Assembly: GCA_913048385.1 (NCBI GenBank)
Contig: CAJWVZ010000004.1
Location: 1-64,000 of the forward strand
DNA: 64,000 bases
Source of the DNA: an uncultured Gammaproteobacteria bacterium
GTDB lineage: Bacteria; Pseudomonadota; Gammaproteobacteria; Pseudomonadales; Pseudohongiellaceae
Direction: 5' to 3'
Shown: positions 38,364 to 47,279 of the stretch, piece by piece
Numbering within the stretch: position 1 is the stretch's first letter
How the letters are laid out: every line of letters begins with the position of its first letter
Position numbers and translations under genes: made by a program
Notes under the pieces: model-generated
Told to the model about the DNA's origin: nothing
The model's input: only the letters and a program-made list of their open reading frames with translations
The model's database searches: none

Positions 38364-39236
38364 TTATTGACTTGATGATGCGCCTTGCTTCAAATATCTG
38401 AAATAATCACTTCCAGGATCGAGAAGGAGGACATCGCCTTTGTTTCTGAAAGCTTCTTTGTACGAATTTATGCTCCTCGAAAAAGCGTAAAATTCAGGGT
38501 CCTTAGTGTACGCTTCCGCATAGATTCCCGTCGCCGTTGCATCGCCTTCACCCCGAGTTTCCTCCGCCTCCCGATAAGCTTCAGCTAAAAATATGGTAGC
38601 TTGGCGGTCTGCGTCTGCTCTAATGCCGATAGCTAGCTCATCTCCCCGTGATCTTAATTCCTGAGCTTCGCGATTTCTCTCTGTACTCATTCTTTCGTAA
38701 ACCGAGGACCTCACGTCATCTGGAAGATCAATGCGCTTTACACGCACATCAATAACCTCAATACCAATATCAACTGCCGTCGTTTCATTAAGTTCAGCAG
38801 TAAGATCAATCATTAATTGATCTCGCTCACCCGCCACGACTTCCTGCAAATTCCTTGAACCAATTTGATCGCGCAAACCATCATTTATCCTCTCCGCCAA
38901 TAACCTTCCGGCATTAGCCACAAGACCTTGCGTCGAGACGTAAAACTGTCCTACATCTATAATCCTCCATTTAGCATAAGAATCAACTTCAAGCGCCTTC
39001 TGTTCCAGAGTCAAATAGGTCCTGCGCGGGGAATCCTCCGTGATGATCCTTGCATCAAACTTACGGACCGTATTCACAATGGGTAACTTAAAATGTAGGC
39101 CGGGCGCTATATCATTGTCCACGATCTCCCCGAACTGCAACATTACCGCTCGCTCCGTTTCTTTCACCACGAACAGGGAATTCGACGCAACTAAAACTCC
39201 AACGAGCAATACTGCAAGCAAAACTATATTCTTCAT
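38364..39236 (-). CDS. hflC: HflC, modulator of FtsH protease
   Basis: 290 residues, SPFH/Band-7 protein anchored in the inner membrane and exposed to the periplasm, which with HflK encloses FtsH. N-terminal membrane segment IVLLAVLLVGVLVASNSLFVV, then VKETERAVMLQFGEIV and DSYAKWRIID; the coiled-coil region REAQELRSRGDELAIGIRADADRQ follows. Shorter than E. coli HflC by about 40 residues. Its ATG overlaps the hflK stop by one base (TAATG). Confidence 0.95.
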   Translation of the reverse strand: MKNIVLLAVLLVGVLVASNSLFVVKETERAVMLQFGEIVDNDIAPGLHFKLPIVNTVRKFDARIITEDSPRRTYLTLEQKALEVDSYAKWRIIDVGQFYVSTQGLVANAGRLLAERINDGLRDQIGSRNLQEVVAGERDQLMIDLTAELNETTAVDIGIEVIDVRVKRIDLPDDVRSSVYERMSTERNREAQELRSRGDELAIGIRADADRQATIFLAEAYREAEETRGEGDATATGIYAEAYTKDPEFYAFSRSINSYKEAFRNKGDVLLLDPGSDYFRYLKQGASSSQ

Positions 39237-40447
39237 TAGCGAAGCCCTCGTGAGTTATTAGTAAGTCGCCCTCTATCTGCCGAGCCAGCACCGGTGCCAA
39301 CATTCGGTAAATACGGCGCTAATTGATTAGCCAAGTCTCGCAGTTGTTGTGGATCCTCTCGATTTCCACTCACTCCAAGGCCCGAATTTTGCTCCATGAT
39401 TTTATCAAGCGGCAGGTAAAGCATATTATTGCCACCCTCTACGTCTATCATGATTTTAGTACTAGCTGTCATGACGTCCTCGAGCGCATCAATATATAAT
39501 CGCTGGCGGGTCACAGATGGAGCTTTATTGTACTCGACTAGGAGCTGATCAAATCGTGAGGCATCTCCAGATGCCTCAGCTATCACCTGCTCTCTGTAAG
39601 CATTAGCTTCTTCGATTGCTCTTTGTGCTTCACCGCGGGCCTCGGGAATAATTTGATTCGAGTATTGCTGGGCCTGATTCTGAGCCCTCTGCTCGTCCTC
39701 ACGCGCTCGTATTACATCATCAAACGCCGGCCTAACTGCTTGGGGTGGTTGTGCGTCGACGACATTTACCTGACTCACAAAAATTCCTGTGTCGTAAACA
39801 TCCATATAGTTTTGCAGTCGCTCCTCAACGTCGGCGGCGATTACCTCTCGCCCAGTCGTGAGGATTTGGTCCATAAAATTCCCGCCGACCACGTGCCGAA
39901 TCGCTGACTCCGAGGCATTATCCAAACTTCGCTCCGGATCCTGCACAGCCAAAACATATTTGGCCGGGTCTTGAATTCGATACTGCACGGTGACTTCTAT
40001 ATCTATAATGTTTTCGTCTGTAGTGAGCATCGCGTTATTGGTGTAGGTTTTTGCATTTAGCCGGGAAATATTTACAAGACTCACTTCGTCCACCAAGGGC
40101 GGATTCCAATGGAGTCCCGGTTCGACAGTGGCATCAAGAACTTTCCCAAATCTTAAGACTACTCCTCGCTCTGCTTCATCCACGATATAAAATCCGGAGA
40201 ATCCCCATATCACGGCGACAACGACGAGGAAGCCGGCCAATAGACCACCTGAAAACCCGCTCCCACCTGAGGACCTACTATTACTTCCACCAGAACCTGA
40301 ACCCCCAGAAAAAACTTTGTTCAGCCTATTGGATATATTCTTCACGACCTCATCGAGATCGGGCGGTGTCTGATTACCACCTCTCCGTCCCTTACCGCTC
40401 CAAGGATCGTTTTTCTTAGCGTCATCTTCCGGCTCGTTCCAAGACAT
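39236..40447 (-). CDS. hflK: HflK, modulator of FtsH protease
   Basis: 403 residues from ATG 40447 (MSWNEPEDDAKKNDPW), which has GGAGA seven bases upstream; the longer frame to 40516 is rejected. A Gly-rich N-terminal segment (KVFSGGSGSGGSNSRSSGG) precedes the membrane helix GGLLAGFLVVVAVIWGFSGFYIV, then the SPFH domain with DEAERGVVLRFGKV and the coiled coil. The C-terminus ends LTNNSRGLR. Partner of hflC, translationally coupled. Confidence 0.95.
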   Translation of the reverse strand: MSWNEPEDDAKKNDPWSGKGRRGGNQTPPDLDEVVKNISNRLNKVFSGGSGSGGSNSRSSGGSGFSGGLLAGFLVVVAVIWGFSGFYIVDEAERGVVLRFGKVLDATVEPGLHWNPPLVDEVSLVNISRLNAKTYTNNAMLTTDENIIDIEVTVQYRIQDPAKYVLAVQDPERSLDNASESAIRHVVGGNFMDQILTTGREVIAADVEERLQNYMDVYDTGIFVSQVNVVDAQPPQAVRPAFDDVIRAREDEQRAQNQAQQYSNQIIPEARGEAQRAIEEANAYREQVIAEASGDASRFDQLLVEYNKAPSVTRQRLYIDALEDVMTASTKIMIDVEGGNNMLYLPLDKIMEQNSGLGVSGNREDPQQLRDLANQLAPYLPNVGTGAGSADRGRLTNNSRGLR

Positions 40448-40583
40448 TTGTTTCTCCACACTTATCTTTTTATCACATCGTGATAGCGATGTTAGCGAAT
40501 TCTCATCCGAATACACAGCTATATCGTCAAACTAATCGGCCTGTCGTAAATATAAAGCCTGATCCCCTTTCAAACGGTTGTAT

Positions 40584-41843
40584 CTAACGCGAATCTTCAA
40601 TTCTTTTTAACTCAACAGCTGGCAACTTTAATTGGAGACGATACTCTCCATTTTCGTTGATATTTTCCTTTTCGACATAATTATTTGTGTAGAGATAACT
40701 ACGGAGTTTAGCTTCATATGGACCTAACAATAATTCAGCCGTTATCAACTCATCAGCCAGCAGCTCACTGACGGCTTCATACAAAAGATCCAGACCAGCG
40801 CCAGTTTTTGCAGAAACCCAAACCTTCTCAGGCTTTCCATCTGGCGCTCTTTGAATTCTTGGCTCAAAATCGGAAACTAGATCTATCTTATTAAAAACCT
40901 TAAGCTGCTTCACCTTGTCAGCGCCGACATTTACTAATACGGACTCAACTTCAGCCACAAATTCAAGATATTGCGTATTTGAGCAATCTATAACGTGTAG
41001 CAATAAATCTGCATGAACCGTTTCTTCCAAGGTCGCCTTAAAAGCCTCAATTAACTGATGAGGCAATTTACTTATAAAGCCCACGGTATCGGCGAGAATT
41101 GCTGATCCAAAATGAGGAAGGCTAAAGCGTCTTAAAGTTGAATCCAAGGTAGCAAACAGCTGGTTTGCAGCGAAAACATTTGACTGCGTAACAGCATTAA
41201 ACAACAGCGATTTGCCGGCATTGGTGTAGCCGACAAGTGAGACAGTTGGAATTTGCGCTTTTGCCCGAGCGCGCCGACTTTGCCCTCGTCGGCCATGGAC
41301 TTTATCTAACCCTTTGCGGATAGCCTTAATACGATGCCCAACCAGTCGGTGATCAATTTCAAGCTGCGTTTCGCCTGCCCCCCGCATGCCGATGCCTCCC
41401 TTCTGTCTATCAAGGTGCGACCACCCTCCCTTTAATCTCGTGCTTAAATGTTGAAGTTGTGCAAGCTCTACCTGCAACTTACCCTCGTGCGATCGAGCCC
41501 TTTGTGCAAATATGTCTAATATTAATCCAGTGCGATCTAAAACCTTACACTTTAATTCGCGTTCCAAATTACGCTCTTGACTAGGTGACAAAATGTGATT
41601 AAACAGAACCAACTCCGCCGAATTCGAAAGCACATAAGCTCTTAACTCTTCAAGTTTACCGCGCCCAAGAAAATGTTGCGGAGCAGGCTCTTTTCTGGCG
41701 CCACGCAAAACTGCTGCATGATAAGCTCCCGCAGAGCGAGCTAACTCTTGGAATTCACGAATATCGTGTCTGCCGCCCTCAGACCTTACATCAAGACTCA
41801 CTAAAATAGTTATCTCACCGCTTTTCGGTCTCTCGAAAAACAA
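40584..41843 (-). CDS. hflX: GTPase HflX
   Basis: 419 residues. Ribosome-associated GTPase that splits stalled 70S ribosomes. N-terminal domain with AVLRGARKEPAPQHFLGRGK; GTPase motifs GYTNAGKS, DTVGFI and NKIDL. The start is TTG 41843, directly after the hfq stop codon, giving (M)FFERPKSGE, which matches MFDRYDAGE of E. coli. The nearest Shine-Dalgarno-like AGG is about ten bases away, so reinitiation from hfq is likely. Confidence 0.94.
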   Translation of the reverse strand: MFFERPKSGEITILVSLDVRSEGGRHDIREFQELARSAGAYHAAVLRGARKEPAPQHFLGRGKLEELRAYVLSNSAELVLFNHILSPSQERNLERELKCKVLDRTGLILDIFAQRARSHEGKLQVELAQLQHLSTRLKGGWSHLDRQKGGIGMRGAGETQLEIDHRLVGHRIKAIRKGLDKVHGRRGQSRRARAKAQIPTVSLVGYTNAGKSLLFNAVTQSNVFAANQLFATLDSTLRRFSLPHFGSAILADTVGFISKLPHQLIEAFKATLEETVHADLLLHVIDCSNTQYLEFVAEVESVLVNVGADKVKQLKVFNKIDLVSDFEPRIQRAPDGKPEKVWVSAKTGAGLDLLYEAVSELLADELITAELLLGPYEAKLRSYLYTNNYVEKENINENGEYRLQLKLPAVELKRIEDSR

Positions 41844-42122
41844 TCAGGCCATGCCTGGCGAATTTGAGGGCTCATCATTGTCTTCAGAGCTCCCTCCGAT
41901 GTCCTTCGCGTCCAAGCTCACGGCTCTTGACGGAACCACAGTAGAAATAGCATGTTTATAAACCATTTGACTCACAGTATTTTTCAAAAGAATCACAAAT
42001 TGGTCAAAAGATTCAACCTGTCCTTGGAGCTTAATGCCACTAACCAGATAAATGGAAACCGGAATTTTTTCTTTCCGAAGCGCATTTAAAAAAGGATCCT
42101 GAAGAGATTGAGATTTTGACAT
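41844..42122 (-). CDS. hfq: RNA chaperone Hfq
   Basis: 92 residues from ATG 42122 ([19 protein letters not shown]), with GGGAG seven bases upstream. Sm1 and Sm2 motifs [21 protein letters not shown] and [16 protein letters not shown], including the Tyr-Lys-His of Sm2. The C-terminal tail is short and acidic ([15 protein letters not shown]). It lies between miaA and hflX, as in E. coli. Confidence 0.97.
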   Translation of the reverse strand: MSKSQSLQDPFLNALRKEKIPVSIYLVSGIKLQGQVESFDQFVILLKNTVSQMVYKHAISTVVPSRAVSLDAKDIGGSSEDNDEPSNSPGMA

Positions 42123-42306
42123 TACCTTACTCCCGAAAAAATTCATGTCGTGACCAATAAAACAGGCACATGAAGATGAGCGTTTTGAAACCAACCTCTA
42201 AGCCACATCAATGGCGACATGGCACGCATGCCTGCTCCTTGTTATGGGTATGAGGGCTTTGTGAAATATTTCAAGGCCTTTTTCAATTTCCTCCAACTAC
42301 TTTTGC

Positions 42307-43257
42307 TTAGAGCTTTAGCGTGCTCGACAAACGCTCAAGTGCTGTCTCGAGGTCTTTGCAGGCAGGGTTAAGCCCATTCCAGCTCCTAAGCCAAGTCAGT
42401 TGACGCTTAGCCAGTTGTCTGGTGGCCGCAATACTTTTTCCAACCATATCTTCGTATGTCAAAGCTTTGTCGAGATAGCTCCAAATTTGTCGATACCCGA
42501 CGACTCGCATCGATGCCATCGTTGGGTCGAGGTCTTTCCTCTCTCTGAGAGAAACCACTTCATCAACCAAACCCATCTCCAACATCTTATAAAAGCGGCA
42601 CTCGATGCGCGAATGCAAAAGGCTCCGATCTTCGGGTTGAATCGAGAAAAACGAGAGAGATGGAGATGGTTGTGGAACCCTTTTACCATCCTCTTGCAAA
42701 CGGGTCATTGATTTACCTGTAACAATAAAGACCTCAAGGGCACGTTGTATTCGTTGAGAATCATTACGATGAATACGTGCAGCAGAGACTGGATCGACCT
42801 CTTTCAACCGCGCATGCACCGAATTCCATCCCTCGCTCTCAGCCATAAGCGTTATGTCTGATCGCACAGATTTATCAGCTATCGGCATTGTTGCTAGCCC
42901 ATTTTTTAACGCTCGAAAATATAGCATCGTTCCACCCACCAAAAGCGGTATACGCCTGCGGGCTTTAATTTCTTTAATTAACCGAATCGCGTCTCGACAA
43001 AATTCTGCGGCTGAATAGGGCTGAAAAGGTTCAACAACATCTATTAAATGATGTGGAGCGAGCGATAGCTCTTCAGCAGATGGTTTCCCCGTTCCGATGC
43101 TCATCCCTTTGTACACTTGAGCAGAATCAACACTAATTATTTCAACTGGGAACCGTCGACTAAGATCTATTGCTAAAGCTGTCTTTCCAGCCGCAGTAGG
43201 CCCCATAAGACAAACTGCATCTATTCCAAGAGACGATCCCGTGTTCAAATTATCCAA
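42307..43257 (-). CDS. miaA: tRNA dimethylallyltransferase
   Basis: 316 residues. Adds a dimethylallyl group to A37 of tRNAs reading codons that begin with U. P-loop GPTAAGKTALAIDL, DSAQVYKGMSIGTGKPS, GGTMLYFRAL; the C-terminal part has RLARQLTWLRSW-like sequence (AATRQLAKRQLTWLRSW). Located two bases after mutL, so they are probably coupled. Confidence 0.96.
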   Translation of the reverse strand: MDNLNTGSSLGIDAVCLMGPTAAGKTALAIDLSRRFPVEIISVDSAQVYKGMSIGTGKPSAEELSLAPHHLIDVVEPFQPYSAAEFCRDAIRLIKEIKARRRIPLLVGGTMLYFRALKNGLATMPIADKSVRSDITLMAESEGWNSVHARLKEVDPVSAARIHRNDSQRIQRALEVFIVTGKSMTRLQEDGKRVPQPSPSLSFFSIQPEDRSLLHSRIECRFYKMLEMGLVDEVVSLRERKDLDPTMASMRVVGYRQIWSYLDKALTYEDMVGKSIAATRQLAKRQLTWLRSWNGLNPACKDLETALERLSSTLKL

Positions 43258-43259
43258 GA

Positions 43260-45101
43260 TTATTGGCCACGCAGAAAAAATCTATTTAGTTGTTCTGTGG
43301 TTAATTGGATCCAAGTTGGTCTGCCATGATTACACTGCCCGCTCCTCTCGGTAACCTCCATATCTCTGAGCAGAGCATTCATCTCCTCTAAAGTAAGCTG
43401 CCGGTTAGCTCGCACAGAACCGTGGCAAGCCATAGTCGCAATTAATTCATTTTTCCTGTCGTTGACTAAAGTACTCAACCCAAATTGCATCAAATCAGAA
43501 AGCACATCACGCACTAATTCTTCAACATTTGCATTTCCTAATAGCGCTGGAATTTGACGGATAACGATTGATTCTTCACCAGCTTGCTCTAATTCAATAC
43601 CAATCGCTAGCAGATCTTCTTTGTGATCCTCTAAACAGGCGCTTTCTGCCCGGCTAACAGACATTGATATAGGAACAAGTAGAGTTTGAACAATTATCGA
43701 TTCTTTTTCGAAATCTACTTTCATACGCTCGTAAACGATTCGCTCATGAGCTGCATGCATATCGACAATGCCCAGACCTGCATTGGTCTGAGTAAGTATA
43801 AATATCCCATGCAACTGAGCAAGAGCATAGCCTAGAGGCGGAATCCCTCCATCAATACCCGGTCTATAATCAAACCCATTCGAAATACTTTTTTCACTTG
43901 AAATCTCTGAATTATCCACATAATCAAAAGAAGGCAAGTCACGACGCTGGTCTAGAAAAACGTTTTGACTAACCGAGTAATTCTGCTCGTAAGAAAGTAA
44001 AGCTTCAGGTGATTTTAAAGAAAAAGAGGGCTGTGTAGCTCCAGTATCTCCGAATAACGCCTCGTTCCTATTTCCACTCAGACTCGCCTCAGGCCTGACA
44101 TCGGCCAAAGAATTATACAAACCACTAAAAAGGAAATCGTGAACCAAACGGCTGTCTCTAAAACGAACCTCATGTTTCGTCGGATGGACATTGACATCAA
44201 CCCCTTCTGAAGGAATTTCTAAGTAAAGAACGTAAGCCGGATGCCTTCCATGAAATAAAACATCCCGATAGGCTTGCTTCACAGCATGACTCACAACCCT
44301 ATCCTTTATTATACGCCCGTTGACGTAAAAGTATTGCAAGTCAGATTGGCTTCGGGAAAAAGTCGGCATACCAACCCATCCCCACAGGCGCATTCCCGCT
44401 CGCTCAATATCGATAACGATACTATTATCAACAAAAGGCCTACCGCAGACCAATGCTACACGACGCTCTTTGTCTTCTGCCGCCAAAGCGGCGGGCAAAA
44501 AATGGATATTTCGATTGTTGTGCGTCAAGCTAAACTTTACATCAAATCGACTAAGAGATATTCGCTTCAGTACCTCATCAATACGTGCAAACTCGGTCTT
44601 TTCTTTCTTAAGAAATTTTCGACGCGCTGGCGTGTTAAAGAATAAATCGCAAACCTCTACTGTTGTACCTACGGGATGTGAAATCGGAACAATTTTAGCG
44701 TCAGCTTCGCGACTATCCGTCAAGAGACTCCAAGCCGTCTCCTCGTCACTTTCATCTGACTTCGAAGTAATATTAAAACGAGATACAGAACTAATGCTTG
44801 CGAGGGCTTCCCCTCGAAATCCTAAGCTAGATATCCTCTCAAGATCCTCAAGACTCTTAATTTTACTGGTAGCGTGACGGCTTAGAGCTAGGATTAAGTC
44901 CTCTCGATGAATACCCGAACCATCATCTTTGAGCAGTATCCGTTTAACACCCCCTTGATCCACCACCAAATCAAGACGAGAAGCTCCTGCATCCAAGCTA
45001 TTTTCTAGAAGCTCTTTAGTCACTGAGGCAGGTCTCTCGACGACCTCACCTGCAGCAATTTGATCGGCTAAGCGTTGTTTGAGAACAGAAATACGATTCA
45101 T
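43260..45101 (-). CDS. mutL: DNA mismatch repair protein MutL
   Basis: 613 residues. GHKL ATPase domain: NSLDAGASRLDL, DDGSGI, SSLGFRGEAL and the ATP-lid region; dimerisation domain at the C-terminus with DMHAAHERIVYERM. The C-terminal ACHGSVRANRQLT segment is typical; the DQHA-type endonuclease motif is absent from the gammaproteobacterial MutL form, consistent with a MutH-dependent or minimal system. Follows the amidase gene. Confidence 0.96.
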   Translation of the reverse strand: MNRISVLKQRLADQIAAGEVVERPASVTKELLENSLDAGASRLDLVVDQGGVKRILLKDDGSGIHREDLILALSRHATSKIKSLEDLERISSLGFRGEALASISSVSRFNITSKSDESDEETAWSLLTDSREADAKIVPISHPVGTTVEVCDLFFNTPARRKFLKKEKTEFARIDEVLKRISLSRFDVKFSLTHNNRNIHFLPAALAAEDKERRVALVCGRPFVDNSIVIDIERAGMRLWGWVGMPTFSRSQSDLQYFYVNGRIIKDRVVSHAVKQAYRDVLFHGRHPAYVLYLEIPSEGVDVNVHPTKHEVRFRDSRLVHDFLFSGLYNSLADVRPEASLSGNRNEALFGDTGATQPSFSLKSPEALLSYEQNYSVSQNVFLDQRRDLPSFDYVDNSEISSEKSISNGFDYRPGIDGGIPPLGYALAQLHGIFILTQTNAGLGIVDMHAAHERIVYERMKVDFEKESIIVQTLLVPISMSVSRAESACLEDHKEDLLAIGIELEQAGEESIVIRQIPALLGNANVEELVRDVLSDLMQFGLSTLVNDRKNELIATMACHGSVRANRQLTLEEMNALLRDMEVTERSGQCNHGRPTWIQLTTEQLNRFFLRGQ

Positions 45102-45209
45102 AATGTGCGAAGTATGCGTCAGGTGAGCAACTAAAAACCACCAAAACTTTTAAGAAACTAAAAAAAAGACGCGAAATAAAAAACAAAGCTCAAATTCTTG
45201 TTTCCAACA

Positions 45210-46733
45210 CTAAGACTTTGGGATGTATAGTATTTGACCAACCATAATGCGATCGGTCTGTAGCTCATTTTTCTCTCGCAACAAACCTAAACTTACACCA
45301 TAGCTTTGTGCTATCTGAGAGAGCGTCTCTCCTCCCGAGACCGTGTGCTCTAATTTCGGAAGTCCTATTACTGGCAGACTCAGAACTTGACCAATTCGAA
45401 TAACATTACTTTTCAATTTATTCGCGGTTTTAATATCACTTATACTGAAACCAAAACGCTCCGCAATGAGAGACAAGCTGTCGCCTCTGCGCACTAAATA
45501 ACTTGATGGGAGCACTCCATTCTTTTTCTGCCACGCAACAAAACTACCCTGTGGCGGTTTATCATAGAAGTAACTTCGAATACCCCGACCAATACCAGCC
45601 GCCAAAGACTTTTGAAAACTTCGACTATTCAGCTTTCTGGCTTCCTCAGGGTTCGTCAAGTAACCGGCTTCAATCAAAATTGAAGGGATATCTGGAGACT
45701 TCAAAACCTCGAGGCTAGCTTGCTGAACCTTATCCCTTCGGAGCCTCGTAATCGCATCAACCGAATCTAAAATGTGTGTGCCAGCCTCAAGGCTCTGCTC
45801 CATGCTCCAAGACATTTGAAGAGAAACCAACGTGAGCGCTACATCGTCATCCCATGCATCAAGCTGTATATCGTTACCAATGCCACCAATCAGGTCAGAG
45901 CTATTCTCTTTTTCTGCCACCCGTCGCGCATTTTCGCGATCTGCTCGGTCCCCAGATAGAGCATAGATAGTTAAACCATTGGCTGAACGATTTTTATACC
46001 AATCTGTATGTATAGCAACAAATAAATCGGACCTATGCTCTCTCGCTATTTGTGATCTCCTTTGTAACTTAACGTAAACATCATCATCACGAATCATTAC
46101 TGGGGAGAATCCGGGCAAAATTGTTAGATAGTCGTATAACTCACGCGCTATGTTTAATGTTATGTTTTTTTCTTGCAGTTTCCCGTCATAGCCGATCCCG
46201 CCAGGATCATTACCTCCATGTCCAGCAGAAATAGCCACAACAACATCACGTTTAGACTCAGTGACCGAAAAATCGGTCTCAAGAATTGCTTTGCCTTTGG
46301 GAATATCAACAATTAAATCAAAGTCACCGCCTCGCGACTCCGCACCAAAGGCCCTCGAAGCTACAACGTCTCCGTTCACGTCTAAAACAATTCGAAAAGA
46401 ACCATTTTCCCGTAGCGCGCTACGTAACCTTTTTACCGGCTTGATCGCTTGAAGCTTACCGAAATCAATGCGGCTTGAAGCATTTTTAAGGTCGAGTACA
46501 ATTCTATTGGGTTCAGACAACGTAAAAAACGTGAATTCAATTTCGTCTTCAAGCTCTACAATAACTCTGACCTTGTTCTCAAAATTCTCAGTCCTAATCT
46601 CTTTTATTTCAGCGCTCGTTGCAGCAACAATTCCAGAAACTTGCAGCACTGTAATGACCGCTGCCAAAAAGCTTCTTAGACATAACCCGCTTTTCTCGAA
46701 CATACTTTTTAACATCACGCTTGAACCTATCAA
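45210..46733 (-). CDS. N-acetylmuramoyl-L-alanine amidase with AMIN and two LysM domains
   Basis: 507 residues, AmiB/AmiC type, splits septal peptidoglycan in the periplasm. N-terminal signal (SFLAAVITVLQVSGIVAA), AMIN domain (TENFENKVRVIVELEDE), Amidase_3 domain with zinc ligands in AISAGHGGNDPGG, VAIHTDWYKN and IEAGYLTNPEE, then two LysM repeats from about residue 415 (YLVRRGDSLSLIAERF; HTVSGGETLSQIAQSY). The start is uncertain: TTG 46733 has AAGG five bases upstream, ATG 46715 and ATG 46703 lack a site. Confidence 0.92.
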   Translation of the reverse strand: MIGSSVMLKSMFEKSGLCLRSFLAAVITVLQVSGIVAATSAEIKEIRTENFENKVRVIVELEDEIEFTFFTLSEPNRIVLDLKNASSRIDFGKLQAIKPVKRLRSALRENGSFRIVLDVNGDVVASRAFGAESRGGDFDLIVDIPKGKAILETDFSVTESKRDVVVAISAGHGGNDPGGIGYDGKLQEKNITLNIARELYDYLTILPGFSPVMIRDDDVYVKLQRRSQIAREHRSDLFVAIHTDWYKNRSANGLTIYALSGDRADRENARRVAEKENSSDLIGGIGNDIQLDAWDDDVALTLVSLQMSWSMEQSLEAGTHILDSVDAITRLRRDKVQQASLEVLKSPDIPSILIEAGYLTNPEEARKLNSRSFQKSLAAGIGRGIRSYFYDKPPQGSFVAWQKKNGVLPSSYLVRRGDSLSLIAERFGFSISDIKTANKLKSNVIRIGQVLSLPVIGLPKLEHTVSGGETLSQIAQSYGVSLGLLREKNELQTDRIMVGQILYIPKS

Positions 46734-46766
46734 AATTGCCTTTTATGCTTGGTTATAACAACGGCA

Positions 46767-47237
46767 CTAATCAAATAATCTTTTGAGAATATCACGGCCC
46801 TTTTCCGAGCCAGAGACGCAAAAACTTTGCCTCCCGCCCGCTAAAGAATTTAGCTTAATCTCCAGATCTGCCTTTGGGACGAAAGCCCCTCCTCGACTAG
46901 CCCACTCAATCAAGCAAATATTTTCTGTTTTAAAATAGTCATCTATACCTAAATATTTAAATTCCTCGGGAACCGATAACCGATACAAATCGAAATGATA
47001 CACATTGACAGTTGATAACTCGTAAGGCTCTACAAGAGTGTAAGTTGGACTTTTAACCGCTCCATCGTAACTGAATCCCCTCATTAGCCCTCTACAAAGC
47101 GTTGTTTTTCCAGCCCCCAATTCCCCAGTCAAATAAATAACAGCACCAAAATTAGGTGATTGCTTCAACACCAAAGCCAATTCTCGACCAAACGCCATTG
47201 TGGCAACTTCATCGGAAAAGAATTTTTCTCGTTGCAT
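46767..47237 (-). CDS. tsaE: tRNA threonylcarbamoyladenosine synthesis ATPase TsaE
   Basis: 156 residues. ATPase of the t6A complex with TsaB and TsaD. Walker A LTGELGAGKTTLCRGLMR, then SPTYTLVEPYEL with the characteristic SPTxT, and IEWASRGG near the C-terminus. Normal length. Between nnr and the amidase gene, the standard order. Confidence 0.95.
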   Translation of the reverse strand: MQREKFFSDEVATMAFGRELALVLKQSPNFGAVIYLTGELGAGKTTLCRGLMRGFSYDGAVKSPTYTLVEPYELSTVNVYHFDLYRLSVPEEFKYLGIDDYFKTENICLIEWASRGGAFVPKADLEIKLNSLAGGRQSFCVSGSEKGRDILKRLFD

Positions 47238-47279
47238 ATTCCCTCGTTTCTAAAACCTACCAATCAATTTTTTATAAAT

